Virus record (IMG/VR): IMGVR_UViG_3300020220_000413
Coordinates: 1 to 20,951 of that record
DNA: 20,951 nt
Strand: one strand, 5' to 3'
From: a virus
In this document: positions 1 through 7,228 of the stretch, piece by piece
Position numbering within the stretch: the stretch's first letter is position 1
Layout: each line of letters begins with the position of its first letter
Translations under genes and position numbers: made by a program
The notes under the pieces: generated by a model
Database searches by the model: none
What the model saw: only the letters and a program-made list of their open reading frames with translations
Told to the model about the DNA's origin: nothing

Positions 1-830
1 TCTCTTTCATCTCTAGGATAGAACATAAAATCAAATCTAAAAGACCTAAAAGACGGACTAGAATACAACATTTCAAGCATAGGATTTTGAACTGTACCTG
101 TAATAGCAGCAAAACCAGCTTTTAAAAGATTAGAGCCAGAAGCTTGTGCGACCGCATTCAATACAAATGGTGTTAAATTTGATGCAACACCAACTGCACC
201 ATCAACAGTAGCGCCGCTCGCTTTTAAGGCATCAACAGAACTTGCGCCGGCCGAGATGATTGCAGCTAAATTACCAGTTAAATCAGATGAACTGTATTGT
301 TGATTGTAAGTAAAATTTAAAGTATCTGGCATGTAAAGAGCAATTGTTTCGGTTGTTCTTTGAATTGTTCTTGCACCCTGACTTAATATTTCACTAGCTG
401 AACGGTTGCCAGTAATATTTTGTCCTAGTTGGCCAAGACCATTTCTAATACCAAATCGATCAATTTTTTCAATCAAATCTGCAGCTTTTGTTCCAATACT
501 TGTCAAAGCACCACCAGATATTTTGTCTGTAATTCCAACTAAATTGACAGCACCTTCACCAAGTTTACCAATTGAACTGTATATTGGTGGTATTCCGCCA
601 TTTTGCAATATTGTAGGCAAATCACCAGATAAATTACTTTGAAACTGTGTTTTAACTTGTGTGTTAATATGAATGACCATGTAATGGCCCTTATCTGCAC
701 TTCCAAGATCAATAGGATACCTCAACAATTCTACATCGTATTTTCTATTACCAACCAAATTACCAATAGCGCCAAATCCACGTCTTGTTGCCGTTTTAAA
801 ACGAAGGTCTGCAAACGAAAATAAGGCCAT
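1..830 (-). CDS. 48: gp48-like baseplate tail-tube cap protein (partial, C-terminus outside window)
   Basis: The 276 codons visible run open from an ATG at 830 to the window edge, so the C-terminus is missing. The ATG follows a good ribosome site (TTAGGAAAAAT then ATG). The N-terminus has the short MALFSF start and an LLRYPIDLG segment. The middle is glycine/alanine-rich, and the last visible part reads SPSFRSFRFDFMFYPRDER. That RSF-x-F-x-F-x-F-x-PR-x-E segment is typical of gp48 proteins of T4-like marine phages. In T4, gp48 caps the baseplate hub with gp54 and starts the tail tube. The gene is divergent from the gp4 gene and only 29 nt away, and it shares a palindromic late-promoter candidate with it. 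The family call is from remembered sequence features, not a search. Confidence 0.75.
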   Translation of the reverse strand, partial: MALFSFADLRFKTATRRGFGAIGNLVGNRKYDVELLRYPIDLGSADKGHYMVIHINTQVKTQFQSNLSGDLPTILQNGGIPPIYSSIGKLGEGAVNLVGITDKISGGALTSIGTKAADLIEKIDRFGIRNGLGQLGQNITGNRSASEILSQGARTIQRTTETIALYMPDTLNFTYNQQYSSSDLTGNLAAIISAGASSVDALKASGATVDGAVGVASNLTPFVLNAVAQASGSNLLKAGFAAITGTVQNPMLEMLYSSPSFRSFRFDFMFYPRDER

Positions 831-845
831 ATTTTTCCTAAGTAA

Positions 846-862
846 AATAAATACTATTTATG
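846..862. promoter_or_regulatory. Divergent T4-type late promoter pair
   Basis: The intergenic segment contains the perfect inverted repeat ATAAATA-C-TATTTAT. Read on plus it gives AATAAATA (846-853), and on minus CATAAATA (862-855). Each matches 7 of 8 bases of the T4 late octamer TATAAATA. The minus copy lies about 25 nt upstream of the gp48 ATG and leaves room for its ribosome site. The plus copy would start transcription at about 859, one base before the gp4 ATG. In this AT-rich DNA the match could be partly chance, but the symmetry and the position between two late genes support it. Confidence 0.5.
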
Positions 863-1294
863 TCATACAAAGGAAGATTTATACTTAAAAATCCCAAGAA
901 ATATGCCGGTGATGCAAGCAATATTATTTGGCGTTCCACGTGGGAAAGAAAAGTCATGGATTGGCTAGATCAAAGTGAAAGTGTCATTTATTGGTCTTCC
1001 GAAGAGTTGGTAATTAGATATTACAACCCTATTGACAACAAGATACACCGTTACTTTCCAGACTTCATCGTTAAAGTGAAACGTAAAGACGGAACCGTGA
1101 TGACTCATGTTTTAGAAGTCAAACCAGAGTATCAAACTAAAGAACCGATTCGTAAAAGAAAAACACAAAAGTTCATTAGTGAATATGTGACTTATGCAAT
1201 CAATCAATCTAAATGGAAAGCTGCTACTGAGTTCTGTAAGGATCGTGGATGGGAATTTAGAATACTTACGGAGAAGAATTTAGGTATTATTTAA
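860..1294 (+). CDS. 4: gp4-like head completion nuclease
   Basis: The 144-residue length matches T4 gp4 (about 150 aa), and the sequence aligns with it by eye: an N-terminal GRF/W-x-x-KN-x-x-KY-x-GD segment, W-R-S-x-W-E, a Y-F-x-D core, and WKAA...RILTE near the C-terminus. A PD-(D/E)XK-type nuclease signature is visible as PDF (D68) followed by LEVKP (E86, K88). In T4, gp4 joins the filled head and is needed to complete it before tail attachment. There is no Shine-Dalgarno sequence upstream of the ATG, and the late-promoter candidate would start transcription at about 859, so the mRNA may be leaderless. The 71-nt gap after the gene contains small inverted repeats (TGCC/GGCA and CTAAAA/TTTTAG) but no convincing terminator. 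Confidence 0.85.
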   Translation: MSYKGRFILKNPKKYAGDASNIIWRSTWERKVMDWLDQSESVIYWSSEELVIRYYNPIDNKIHRYFPDFIVKVKRKDGTVMTHVLEVKPEYQTKEPIRKRKTQKFISEYVTYAINQSKWKAATEFCKDRGWEFRILTEKNLGII

Positions 1295-1365
1295 AAGCGG
1301 ACACCATACTTATGTTCCAAATGTGTGCCTAAAAAGGCAATTTTAGCAATTCACCTAAATACAAT

Positions 1366-1944
1366 ATGGCTTATTTAATTGACCGCATTAAAAGTTCTCT
1401 TGCAAAAGAAGGTTTGAACACTCGCACTAATCAAGCACGAGCATGGCTACGTGCTAAAATATCAACCTTGAAACCTAGTCGGCAGGCACTTTTTGCGGAT
1501 CGTCAAAGACTAAAAAATAATGCCATCATTGGTCGTATGTATTTTTACTTTTATGATCCAAAAATGAAAGATAAGTTGCCATATTACGATAGGTTCCCAT
1601 TGGTTTTACCCATAGAACAATATAACGATGGTTTTTTAGGATTGAATTTACATTACATTCATCCAAGGCAACGTATCGTTCTTTTAGATAAATTAAGTGA
1701 ATATGCAAATAACGACAAGTTTGACAAAACAACTAAACTTCGTTTAAGTTACGATTTGCTTTCACGAGCAAGTAAAACTTACGAAGCAAAACCATGTATT
1801 AAACGATACTTGTTTAATCATGTTGAATCTAGGTTTTTAGAAATTGATGCTGACGAATGGGACATTGCCGCATTGTTGCCGATGGAATCATTTGCTAAAG
1901 CTTCGACAAGTAAAGTATACGCTGAATCTAGGAATAAATTCTAA
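1366..1944 (+). CDS. Conserved T4-like virion/packaging protein
   Basis: This 192-residue protein has a conserved core seen in many T4-like phages of aquatic bacteria: GRMYFYFYDPKMKDKLPYYD, then GFLGLNLHYI, then KPCIKRYLFNHVESRF and a W-[DE]-IAA-LLP segment. I recall homologues annotated as structural protein or as DNA end protector (gp2), and its place next to gp4 would fit gp2. It does not resemble T4 gp53, which is the neighbour of gene 4 in T4. The stop overlaps the next start (TAATG), so it is translationally coupled to the tube initiator gene. No Shine-Dalgarno sequence is evident. The role is inferred from context only. Confidence 0.6.
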   Translation: MAYLIDRIKSSLAKEGLNTRTNQARAWLRAKISTLKPSRQALFADRQRLKNNAIIGRMYFYFYDPKMKDKLPYYDRFPLVLPIEQYNDGFLGLNLHYIHPRQRIVLLDKLSEYANNDKFDKTTKLRLSYDLLSRASKTYEAKPCIKRYLFNHVESRFLEIDADEWDIAALLPMESFAKASTSKVYAESRNKF

Positions 1945-2720
1945 TGGCATTTTCACCACAATCTTTTTTATCAAATGTAAATGCAAAAGAAGGTTTCGCT
2001 AAACCATCAAGGTTTGAAGTGATCATTCCAATTCCACAATACATTAATCAATTCATTGGAAATTCTTTTCTAGAAAAACTTATTAATCTGCCTAATGTTT
2101 TAGTTGCAGATATTACTAACATTATTCGTAGCGGAAAACAAGATGCACAATCTCGCAGTGATAATCCATCACTGTCACGCTATCTAGCACTTCAATGCGA
2201 AAGTGCTGAATTACCGGGCAAAACACTACAAACTGCTGATGTTAAGATTTACGGCCCAACATTTAAAGTGCCGTATCAAACACAATACGGTGAAACAGCA
2301 TTAAACTTTATTTGCACAAATGAATTTTATGAACGTAAATTATTTGAAAGATGGACTGATTCAATTATGCCATCAGATACAAATAATTTACGTTATCCAA
2401 AAGGTCGAGAATCACGTTATTTAACAAATATCAAAATCATTCAATATGATGAATTTATTCGTCAAATATTTGCTGTTGAATTAATCGATGCATTTCCAAT
2501 TGGTATTGCATCACAACCATTATCTTGGTCAGAAGATGGATTTCATCGCTTATCAATACAATTTGCTTATCAACGATACAAAGTAGTATTTAATGGAAAT
2601 TATAACTTGGTTGAAGCCGCCGCGCAGTTATTTGGTGATGCTGTTGGAAGAAAATTGACCAATGTTACAGATAAAATTTATAACCCTGCCGGAACTATAT
2701 TTGGTAGAATTTTTAACTAG
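1944..2720 (+). CDS. 54: Tail-tube initiator / tube-like baseplate protein (gp54/gp19 type)
   Basis: 258 residues. The segment around residues 90-135 (LALQCESAELPGKTLQTAD, then YGPTFKVPYQTQYG and LNFICTNEFYERKLFERW) is the characteristic core of the T4 tube fold shared by gp19, gp48 and gp54. This is followed by an IIQYDE segment, VELIDAFPI, and W-S-E-D-G-x-H-R-L-S-I-x-F-A-Y. In T4, gp54 sits on the hub with gp48 and nucleates tube polymerisation. Because a gp48-like gene starts on the opposite strand about 1.1 kb away and this protein is longer than a typical tube subunit, gp54 is preferred over gp19. It starts at the TAATG overlap with the preceding gene and ends 12 nt before the next ATG. 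Confidence 0.65.
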   Translation: MAFSPQSFLSNVNAKEGFAKPSRFEVIIPIPQYINQFIGNSFLEKLINLPNVLVADITNIIRSGKQDAQSRSDNPSLSRYLALQCESAELPGKTLQTADVKIYGPTFKVPYQTQYGETALNFICTNEFYERKLFERWTDSIMPSDTNNLRYPKGRESRYLTNIKIIQYDEFIRQIFAVELIDAFPIGIASQPLSWSEDGFHRLSIQFAYQRYKVVFNGNYNLVEAAAQLFGDAVGRKLTNVTDKIYNPAGTIFGRIFN

Positions 2721-2732
2721 TGGAGATATATC

Positions 2733-3461
2733 ATGTTACCGAAGATTGATACGCCTGTTTTTGAAACAAAACTTGTTTCTACAGGCAAAAAAATAAAATT
2801 TAGGCCATTCTTAGTCAAAGAACAAAAACTTTTTATGATGGCTATGGAATCAGAAGATTCTAAAGAACAAATTGAAGTTGTTAAACAAGTTTTAAACAAT
2901 TGCATTTTATCAAAAGATGTGGATGTAGATGATTTACCTACATTTGATTTAGAAAATTTGTTCTTACAATTAAGAGCAAGGTCTGTTGGCGAAATAATTA
3001 CATTAAAATATACTTGTAATAATATTATAGAAAATGATAAAAAATGTAATGGATTGGTTAAATTTGATTTAAATCTTTTGGAGTTAGAGCCGTCTAAAGA
3101 CGCGAAACATTCTAACAAAATAGAAATTACAAACAAACTTGGTATTGTGATGAAATATCCAAGTTTTGACAGTATTAATACTGAGCATATAAGTGAAGAA
3201 AATGAAATTGAAAAGACCATCGAACTTATTGCCAAATGTGTTGATTACATTTACGATGATGAACAAATTTATTATGCTAAAGATTCAACAAAAGAAGAAT
3301 TAATAGAATTTATTGAAAACTTGCAACAAGATGATTTAGAAAAAATTCAAGACTTCTTTTTGACAATGCCTAAAATTAAAAAAGAATTGAATTTTAAATG
3401 TCCAAAATGTAACTATGAGGAAAAACTTAATATAGAGGGCATACAAAATTTTTTCGTATAG
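2733..3461 (+). CDS. 26: gp26-like baseplate hub / tail assembly protein, short form
   Basis: 242 residues, starting after a strong ribosome site (GGAGATATATCATG; the same GGAGATATAT module precedes the gene starting at 8334). The N-terminal part (KFRPFLVKEQKLFMMAMESE) and the following LPTFDLENLFLQLRARSVGE are typical of the T4 baseplate protein family that includes gp26 (Pfam T4_baseplate, PF12322). Four cysteines (C95, C105, C223, C226) could form a split zinc ribbon; the last two lie in FKCPKCNYEE. The protein ends at TAG, four residues after a U UUU UUC heptamer in frame, which suggests a longer -1 frameshift product. Its place directly before the tape-measure-like gene is that of tail assembly chaperones in many phages. 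Confidence 0.75.
   Translation: MLPKIDTPVFETKLVSTGKKIKFRPFLVKEQKLFMMAMESEDSKEQIEVVKQVLNNCILSKDVDVDDLPTFDLENLFLQLRARSVGEIITLKYTCNNIIENDKKCNGLVKFDLNLLELEPSKDAKHSNKIEITNKLGIVMKYPSFDSINTEHISEENEIEKTIELIAKCVDYIYDDEQIYYAKDSTKEELIEFIENLQQDDLEKIQDFFLTMPKIKKELNFKCPKCNYEEKLNIEGIQNFFV
3449..3455 (+). other. -1 ribosomal frameshift slippery site U UUU UUC
   Basis: The zero-frame codons are AAT TTT TTC GTA TAG, so the heptamer T TTT TTC is in the X XXY YYZ register needed for -1 slippage and lies two codons before the stop. A second canonical heptamer, A AAT TTT, overlaps it just upstream (3446-3452). Downstream, GATAGT (3473-3478) and ACTATC (3489-3494) could form a 6-bp hairpin. Its 17-nt distance from the slippery site is longer than usual for a stimulator, so that element is doubtful. 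Confidence 0.7.
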
Positions 3462-3646
3462 GTCTTTCTCACGATAGTTTATCAAATCACTATCAAACCA
3501 ACTTTGCTATGATGCAGTATCACAAATACAGTTTGACTGAATTAGAAAATATGTTACCGTGGGAAAGACAAATTTATATTGATATGTTAGTGAAACACTT
3601 AGAAGAAGAGCGAGAAAGACTGAAAGCACAACAAAAGGCACGATAA
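3455..3646 (+). CDS. Frameshift extension of the gp26-like protein (gp51/T-like tail chaperone domain)
   Basis: After a -1 slip at 3449-3455 the new frame stays open for 63 codons to TAA at 3644-3646, giving a fusion of about 304 residues. The encoded peptide looks real: RIGLSHDSLSNHY near its start, then HKYSLTELENMLPWERQIYI and a charged C-terminal helix LEEERERLKAQQ. Its stop overlaps the ATG of the tape-measure-like gene (TAATG), whereas the short form stops 185 nt earlier, so coupling to the next gene needs this frame to be translated. The only ATG in this frame (3509) has no ribosome site and would omit the first 18 codons. Comparable G/GT frameshifts precede tape-measure genes in lambda and many other phages. 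I infer the same arrangement here. Confidence 0.7.
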   Translation, partial: RIGLSHDSLSNHYQTNFAMMQYHKYSLTELENMLPWERQIYIDMLVKHLEEERERLKAQQKAR

Positions 3647-5745
3647 TGGCTACCAAACAATCAAGACTAGCAGAAATTTATAAATCAGAAAAGGCAAGAG
3701 GCGGTGGAGTAGGATCGACTCTTGGTAAAAGATTTTTAGAAAAAGTTGACCCACGCCAAATATTCAATCAAAGTGGTTTTTTAGCTGCAGTTTTGCCTTC
3801 AATGTTCAAGGCATATAGTGCAACTCCAACTGGTGACGCTACAAGTAAAATTTCAACAGCACCAACAAGAGATTCCATGGTTTCTGAGGCCATGAATGCA
3901 AAGTTGGATGTGTTAGTTTCAAAAACAAATGATGTAATTGTCAATACACAATTAAGCGCTAAAAACTCTCTTGTATTGCCAATGATGGCACGAGATATGA
4001 ATTTGATGCGACAAAACATCGCTAAACTTGTAAAGATTCAAGGTGAAGGTAAAGTTGGTGGAGAACCTGCGTATAAAGCGGATATGTTCTTCAAGCGTGC
4101 AGGTGAGAGAGAAACAGAGTATGAATCTAAGTTTGGAAAAGCAAAATCAACACTGCCAACACCAGTATCAGGTAAAAAAGAAGAAGGTGGTGGATTACTT
4201 GGAATGTTAAGCATGTTGTTTGCGCCATTATTGAGTATCGGTACAACAATCGTTGGCGCAATTACAAGTGCTTTAGGTGGAATAGGTGAATTTTTATTAA
4301 AAGGCATTGTGTCAGTTTTCAGTATTGATAACATTATGAAAGCACTTGGACTAGGTGGTAGTGTCATTGGTAAACTAGTTGAGTTTCTCACCGCAATCGT
4401 AAAAAGTCCTATATTTTTAGCTTTCGCTGCGGGCGCCACTATGTTTCAAATTGCAAAAATGTTGCGAGAAGAATTTGATGAGAAAAAACAACGTTACATG
4501 GAACTTGCAACTAAGAAAAAAGAGCAAGGTGGTTTGTCTGCTGATGAAGAATCAGAATTACAAAAATTAAACTCTCCTAAACTTCAACAAGCTGCTAGAG
4601 AAGAATTGAGTTATGATCCAATACTTAACAAAGAAACCAGTAAAACTAGAATACAAGCTATTGTTGGTGAAACAAATGCAGCTAGAGTTGCTTTACAAGA
4701 TGAAGCTGCATTACAACTTCGAAATGAATATGAACAAGCAGGTAAAAATCCAAATTTAGTTAAAAATGAAGAGATAGTAAAACGTGCTGAAGAACTGAAA
4801 AAGATGCGAATACCAGTTCCAGATGATGGTTCTTATGACGCAGCTGAAAGTAGAAGATTTAGACAAACAGAAACAAGTGAGGGGAGACTTTCAAGATTAG
4901 ATGTTACTCCAAGTGCAGTTGGAGGTGGCCGAGGTATGGTTAATCCGCCATCAGTTTCACCAACACCAACAAGAGAAGAACCTCCTAGTATACAGACTGG
5001 TCCAAATGGTGAGTTTAAAAATAAACGAGAGTTTTTAACCAGAATGTATCCCTTAGCTGTAAGAGCATCGGAAAAATTAGGTGGTGTAGATCCAAATGCT
5101 TTACTTACACAGTGGGGTGTAGAAAGTGCTTTTGGTACTAAAACTTCTGGCAAATATAATTATTTTGGAATAAAAGCAGATAAGAGTTGGAGTGGTCCAA
5201 AAGAAGATGTAATGACTCAGGAATTTATTAGTGGAGAAAAAGTTCGTATACCACAACCATTCAGGTCATACTCAAGTCCAGAAGAAGCTGTAGATGACTA
5301 TGTTAGTTTTTTAAAAACAAACAAGCGATACGAAAAAGCGGGTGTTTTTCAAGCACAAACTTCTAGTGATTTTTTTAGTGCTCTACAAAAAGCTGGTTAT
5401 GCTACCGATCCAGAATATGCCGCTAAGCTTACCAAAATTAGTGAATCAACATCAAGACAAACCGCTTCTCTTGGTGTAAGTCCCACAATGACAGCTTCCC
5501 TACAACCTGCTACTCCATCAATGTCTGTTGCTGCAGCTAAACCACCGGCAGGACCGATGATTGCTGCCGCTACAACAGAGGTTGCTAAAGAAAGAATGCA
5601 GGTAGCTTCTGCGCCAGTTATTATTTCAGCACCAACTACAAACAATGTTCAATCGCCGGCCAGAACTCAACAAGCATATAATCAACCAGGTGTGGTCGAT
5701 AGTGAGTTTATGAAGTTGTTAGTCGGAAGAACTGTAACAATATAA
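3646..5745 (+). CDS. Tape-measure-like tail protein with glucosaminidase domain
   Basis: 699 residues. The N-terminal third is charged and probably helical. Residues about 178-275 are strongly hydrophobic and glycine-rich, with several possible membrane-spanning segments (LLGMLSMLFAPLLSIGTTIV, then AIVKSPIFLAFAAGA). A charged helical region and a Pro/Thr-rich linker follow. Residues about 459-600 form a GH73/FlgJ-type glucosaminidase domain: LLTQWGVESAFGTKTSGKYN with E493 as the likely catalytic acid, NYFGIKA, FRSYSSPEEAVDDY, and ALQKAGYATDPEYAAKL. The C-terminus is low in complexity (Ala/Pro/Ser/Thr). The protein follows a frameshifting chaperone-like gene, so a tape measure or hub protein that also cuts peptidoglycan during DNA entry is the best reading. 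It starts at ATG after AAAAGG, 9 nt upstream, overlapping the preceding stop. Confidence 0.75.
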   Translation: MATKQSRLAEIYKSEKARGGGVGSTLGKRFLEKVDPRQIFNQSGFLAAVLPSMFKAYSATPTGDATSKISTAPTRDSMVSEAMNAKLDVLVSKTNDVIVNTQLSAKNSLVLPMMARDMNLMRQNIAKLVKIQGEGKVGGEPAYKADMFFKRAGERETEYESKFGKAKSTLPTPVSGKKEEGGGLLGMLSMLFAPLLSIGTTIVGAITSALGGIGEFLLKGIVSVFSIDNIMKALGLGGSVIGKLVEFLTAIVKSPIFLAFAAGATMFQIAKMLREEFDEKKQRYMELATKKKEQGGLSADEESELQKLNSPKLQQAAREELSYDPILNKETSKTRIQAIVGETNAARVALQDEAALQLRNEYEQAGKNPNLVKNEEIVKRAEELKKMRIPVPDDGSYDAAESRRFRQTETSEGRLSRLDVTPSAVGGGRGMVNPPSVSPTPTREEPPSIQTGPNGEFKNKREFLTRMYPLAVRASEKLGGVDPNALLTQWGVESAFGTKTSGKYNYFGIKADKSWSGPKEDVMTQEFISGEKVRIPQPFRSYSSPEEAVDDYVSFLKTNKRYEKAGVFQAQTSSDFFSALQKAGYATDPEYAAKLTKISESTSRQTASLGVSPTMTASLQPATPSMSVAAAKPPAGPMIAAATTEVAKERMQVASAPVIISAPTTNNVQSPARTQQAYNQPGVVDSEFMKLLVGRTVTI

Positions 5746-5747
5746 TA

Positions 5748-5773
5748 AAAAACCCTGCCGAAGCAGGGTTTCT
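5748..5773. terminator. Bidirectional rho-independent terminator, UUCG loop
   Basis: AAACCCTGC (5750-5758) pairs with GCAGGGTTT (5763-5771) around a CGAA loop. On the minus strand the loop is TTCG closed by C-G and is followed by TTTTTTATT, a textbook terminator for gp32. On plus it is followed by a shorter T run (TTTCTTTTAG). It lies 5 nt after the plus-strand stop and immediately after the convergent gp32 stop, so it serves both transcripts. Confidence 0.9.
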
Positions 5774-5774
5774 T

Positions 5775-6650
5775 TTAGCGTTCTTCTGCTAGTGACTTAA
5801 AATAATCCAAGTCTTCTTCATCGCCAGTGTTTGATGTGTCAATGTCAGCATCAATCTTTGCGACTGTATCTTCAGCCTTAGAACGAATAGGCACACCTTC
5901 AAAACCAAGAACCTTATCAAGGCGACCTTTCAAAGTTTCATAAGACTTAAAGTTCTTTGCATCAGTAAACTCTTGAAGAGAGTGTTCTTTCTTCCAAAGT
6001 GTTTCAAGTTTTTCATCATTACCACCAAAAAGTGGTTCAGGTGAATCAAACTCAGACTTATCGTAGTTGCGATAGCCTTCAACATTACGAATCTTCAACT
6101 TGAAATTCGCACCTTCCCAAAAATCAAATGGGTTGATAGGCTTTTCATCTTCAAATTCTGGATTCATAGCTTCACTGATCTTATCGAAAATCTTCTTGCC
6201 AAACTTAAAGAGCTTGACTTGACCTTCGTTCTCAGGATTCTTAGGATCAGAAACAATGAACACATTAGCGACATAGTTCAATTTGCGCTTTTGTTTACGA
6301 ACAATTTCTTTATTGGCTTCAACACCTGAATTCCAAAGCATACTGTTGTGTTCACAAACTGGGCACTTTTGATTGATTGTAGTTAAACAGTTATCAATCA
6401 ACCATCCACCCGGACCTTGAAATCCATGAGAGAAAACACGAACCCAAGGAAGAGCATCATCACCATCGACAGCAGGTGCAGGTAGAAAACGAACAACAGC
6501 CATGCCGTTGCCAGATTTATCTACAACTGGTTGCCAGAAACGAGTATCTTCTTTGGAACCTGAATCAGCAGGTTGATTGACGGCTTCGATAGCCTTAGTG
6601 AGTTTTTCAAACGAACTCTTGTTACGCTTGAGATTAGCAAATGAAGTCAT
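5775..6650 (-). CDS. 32: gp32-like single-stranded DNA-binding protein
   Basis: 291 residues, close to T4 gp32 (301). The N-terminus has a basic KRNKSSFEKL element equivalent to the LAST motif used for cooperative binding. The core has the RFWQPVVDKSGNG segment, VRFLPAP, and a zinc site H75-x12-C88-x7-C96-x2-C99 (T4: H64, C77, C87, C90, with the same H-C spacing of 13). FDFWEGANFKLKIRNVEGYR follows, and the C-terminal tail is acidic (DADIDTSNTGDEEDLDYF), as in gp32, where it contacts replication partners. It coats single-stranded DNA in replication, recombination and repair. It starts at ATG after AAAGGAAAATAT. It is last in the minus-strand array after gp33, gp59 and a HAD gene, the same 33-59-32 order as T4 apart from the insertion. 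Confidence 0.95.
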   Translation of the reverse strand: MTSFANLKRNKSSFEKLTKAIEAVNQPADSGSKEDTRFWQPVVDKSGNGMAVVRFLPAPAVDGDDALPWVRVFSHGFQGPGGWLIDNCLTTINQKCPVCEHNSMLWNSGVEANKEIVRKQKRKLNYVANVFIVSDPKNPENEGQVKLFKFGKKIFDKISEAMNPEFEDEKPINPFDFWEGANFKLKIRNVEGYRNYDKSEFDSPEPLFGGNDEKLETLWKKEHSLQEFTDAKNFKSYETLKGRLDKVLGFEGVPIRSKAEDTVAKIDADIDTSNTGDEEDLDYFKSLAEER

Positions 6651-6695
6651 ATATTTTCCTTTCGTATGACGGAGTATTAACGGTATGTAAACGAA

Positions 6696-6704
6696 TTATC
6701 CACA
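6696..6704 (+). promoter_or_regulatory. Perfect DnaA box (TTATCCACA) upstream of gp32
   Basis: The 9-mer TTATCCACA equals the strong bacterial DnaA box and sits in the 74-nt gap between the HAD gene and gp32. Only one copy was noticed. It could be a host DnaA contact for gp32 regulation or replication, or chance. No clear sigma70 pair could be fixed in this gap. Confidence 0.35.
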
Positions 6705-6724
6705 AAAACATAATGTAGATATAT

Positions 6725-7228
6725 TTAGTGAAGTGCAAATGTGTCCTTCAACTTTTTAATTGTATCTGCCACATTCACATGAAGAATGCCAATACCACCT
6801 GCGCGGTTGAAATCGTCAATTACATCTGGCGTATCATCAATTAAAATGGTTTTTGGTGTTGCATAGTTCTTCTTTAGTCGGCGGCCAGGCACAATATTAC
6901 GAGTGTAATAAATTTGATGTCCATTAAGCCAATTATTTTTTTGAAGTGTAACTTCATTGTGATATTTTTCGCCACCACTAGAAGATAAAATTTCAATTAT
7001 AATATCAAAATCATTTTCTAGCTTTCTCACAAATTTTACAAGTTCATCAGCACCAGGAAACTTATCAAGTGTAGCAAAGTTTTCGCCCTTAACAAAAGTA
7101 GTCCAGTTAGGACTGAAGTTTTTGTTTTGTCTTGAATCTGCCGGTGATTCATTGAACAGTTCGTGATAGCGCTTATCAAAATGTGCTAGAACACCATCCA
7201 TGTCAAGATACAACTTTTTTACTTTCAT
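6725..7228 (-). CDS. HAD-family phosphatase (5'(3')-deoxyribonucleotidase-like)
   Basis: 167 residues with a complete HAD set: motif I YLDMDGVLAHFD (nucleophile D9, acid D11), motif II ILSSSG near residue 83, a lysine in the KK segment near 119-120, and motif IV ILIDDTPDVIDDF (D131, D132). The size, the small cap after motif I and the DMDGV start fit the NT5C-type nucleotidases that phages and bacteria use on (deoxy)nucleotide monophosphates. The substrate cannot be read from the sequence. It lies between gene 59 and gene 32 and overlaps the end of gene 59 by 26 nt, with no strong ribosome site of its own, so coupled translation is likely. Confidence 0.8.
   Translation of the reverse strand: MKVKKLYLDMDGVLAHFDKRYHELFNESPADSRQNKNFSPNWTTFVKGENFATLDKFPGADELVKFVRKLENDFDIIIEILSSSGGEKYHNEVTLQKNNWLNGHQIYYTRNIVPGRRLKKNYATPKTILIDDTPDVIDDFNRAGGIGILHVNVADTIKKLKDTFALH

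Noticed and set aside
1326-1350. Terminator after gp4
   Set aside because: TGCC/GGCA and CTAAAA/TTTTAG pairings are short, AT-rich and mutually exclusive, with no T run.
1354-1361. Late-promoter-like CCTAAATA before the gene at 1366
   Set aside because: Only 6 of 8 bases match and transcription would begin inside the gene.
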